Assembly: GCF_003340495.1 (NCBI RefSeq)
Contig: NZ_QASA01000001.1
Location: forward strand, 2,170,001-2,234,000
From: Adhaeribacter pallidiroseus
GTDB lineage: Bacteria > Bacteroidota > Bacteroidia > Cytophagales > Hymenobacteraceae
Length of the DNA: 64,000 bases
Direction of reading: 5' to 3'
This document shows, one piece after another, positions 63,534 through 64,000 of this stretch. Every line of letters starts with the position of its first letter. Position 1 is the stretch's first letter. The translations under genes were made by a program, and so were the position numbers. The notes beneath the pieces are model-generated. The model saw nothing but the letters and a program-made list of their open reading frames with translations. It was not told where the DNA came from and did no database searches.

Positions 63534-63939
63534 AGTTTTAGTTTTTAAGTATTTTGATTTTTTTAATTTTTCCATTGCTAACCAGCTTTTGTTAACTGAT
63601 TTCCTTTAATAGGTTTGCAACGGCTATGCCAAAACAAGAAAAAAGGTCATAACAGCTCAAAATCGCTGTTTTTGCGGGTTTGCTATTATACAACTGTTCG
63701 AAATCGGACGAACGCTGCAATTTTACTGTTCGGTAGCAGCACAGTTAGCAACGACTTACCTAAAAATTAAAACCGCTTGCTGAAGTTACAAACCGGTTTT
63801 TTGCTGTAACAGCTGGTTATTTAAAATAAATTTAAAAATATTTTTTGCGGGCAATTGAGCACTATGGATGTTTTACCACTAAAAACAGAAAGGCCGCTCT
63901 TTGCAGGAACGGCCTTTCTGTTTTTAGTAGTTGTGGCAC
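63534..63939. other. Gene-free region at the right end
   Basis: AT-rich, without a believable coding frame. Only the strong hairpin at 63878-63928 stands out. Confidence 0.4.
63878..63928. terminator. Strong hairpin terminator near the right edge
   Basis: Perfect 19-bp stem ACTAAAAACAGAAAGGCCG (63878-63896) and its inverse (63910-63928), 13-base loop. It probably ends the minus-strand gene cut by the right edge (stop at 63940-63942); it could also terminate a plus-strand transcript. Confidence 0.75.
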
Positions 63940-64000
63940 TTATTGGCTGATACTGTTATAATGGCTGACAATTAATACCAAATCCCGGGCATTGTCATAA
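63940..64000 (-). CDS. Possible 3' end of a minus-strand gene cut by the right edge
   Basis: The minus-strand frame is open from the edge to TAA at 63940-63942 and reads YDNARDLVLIVSHYNSISQ. Only 19 codons are visible, but they have protein-like composition and stop 12 bases before a strong terminator, which is the layout of a gene end. No family can be named. Confidence 0.35.
   Translation of the reverse strand, partial: YDNARDLVLIVSHYNSISQ

Overview
The window is chromosomal DNA of a member of the Bacteroidota, most plausibly order Cytophagales (Hymenobacteraceae, Adhaeribacter-like; the genus is inference). Evidence: a giant surface protein with a C-terminal type IX secretion (T9SS) sorting domain, a TonB receptor paired with a DUF4249 lipoprotein, a lipoprotein-type TamA (TamL), Bacteroidota-type promoter boxes (TAnnTTTG), almost no Shine-Dalgarno sequences, several TTG/GTG starts and moderately AT-rich DNA. 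No rRNA, convincing tRNA, CRISPR array, prophage or intact insertion sequence was seen.

Layout. 1-2.5 kb: 3' part of an ECF sigma factor, a one-pass membrane protein in the anti-sigma position and an outer-membrane beta-barrel protein. 2.7-5.9 kb: divergent SpoU rRNA methyltransferase and TamL. 6.3-16.4 kb: a small membrane protein, then a roughly 9.7 kb locus for one adhesin of about 3,240 residues (Gly-rich region, many Ig/cadherin-like repeats, L-type lectin domain, TSP3-like Ca-binding repeats, T9SS tail) that is split by a one-base frameshift in a G5 run near 7960. 17-24 kb: hemF, PAP2 phosphatase, GNAT acetyltransferase, TonB receptor plus DUF4249 lipoprotein, ribE. 24.6-30.9 kb: exopolysaccharide sugar-phosphate transferase, pcm, thioesterase, an unknown 185-aa protein (faint HolD resemblance), TlpA-like thioredoxin, gatB. 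31.4-36.4 kb: alaS, MerR regulator, small proteins and a decayed histidine kinase. 36.8-40.2 kb: dprA, class IV aminotransferase, RlmI-like methyltransferase. 41-47 kb: a 1,586-aa CheB-CheR-PAS-histidine kinase fusion diverging from a stand-alone CheB with a Cys-rich tail. 47.6-51.2 kb: SRPBCC protein, tandem DUF421 (YetF-like) membrane proteins with added zinc-ribbon tails, polysaccharide lyase lipoprotein. 52.2-63.5 kb: thyA with an MFS transporter, an RND/MMPL exporter, a coiled-coil membrane protein, a UPF1-like helicase, SlyD-like FKBP, ACP phosphodiesterase, PNPOx-like protein, CrtA-like protein and an SH3 protein.

The protein-coding content is mostly housekeeping; the unusual material is the split adhesin and the intergenic DNA. 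Three dispersed repeat families can be defined by eye: (A) 190-230 bp elements with inverted ends beginning TGTCATTCA (31165-31358, 47234-47462, degenerate single end near 38052); (B) a 463 bp element with 62 bp inverted ends carrying CACCTCCCC (40376-40838); (C) low-complexity GGTTGCAGGTTACAGG-type tracts beside many gene ends, some in inverted pairs. Strong hairpin terminators lie between most convergent genes.
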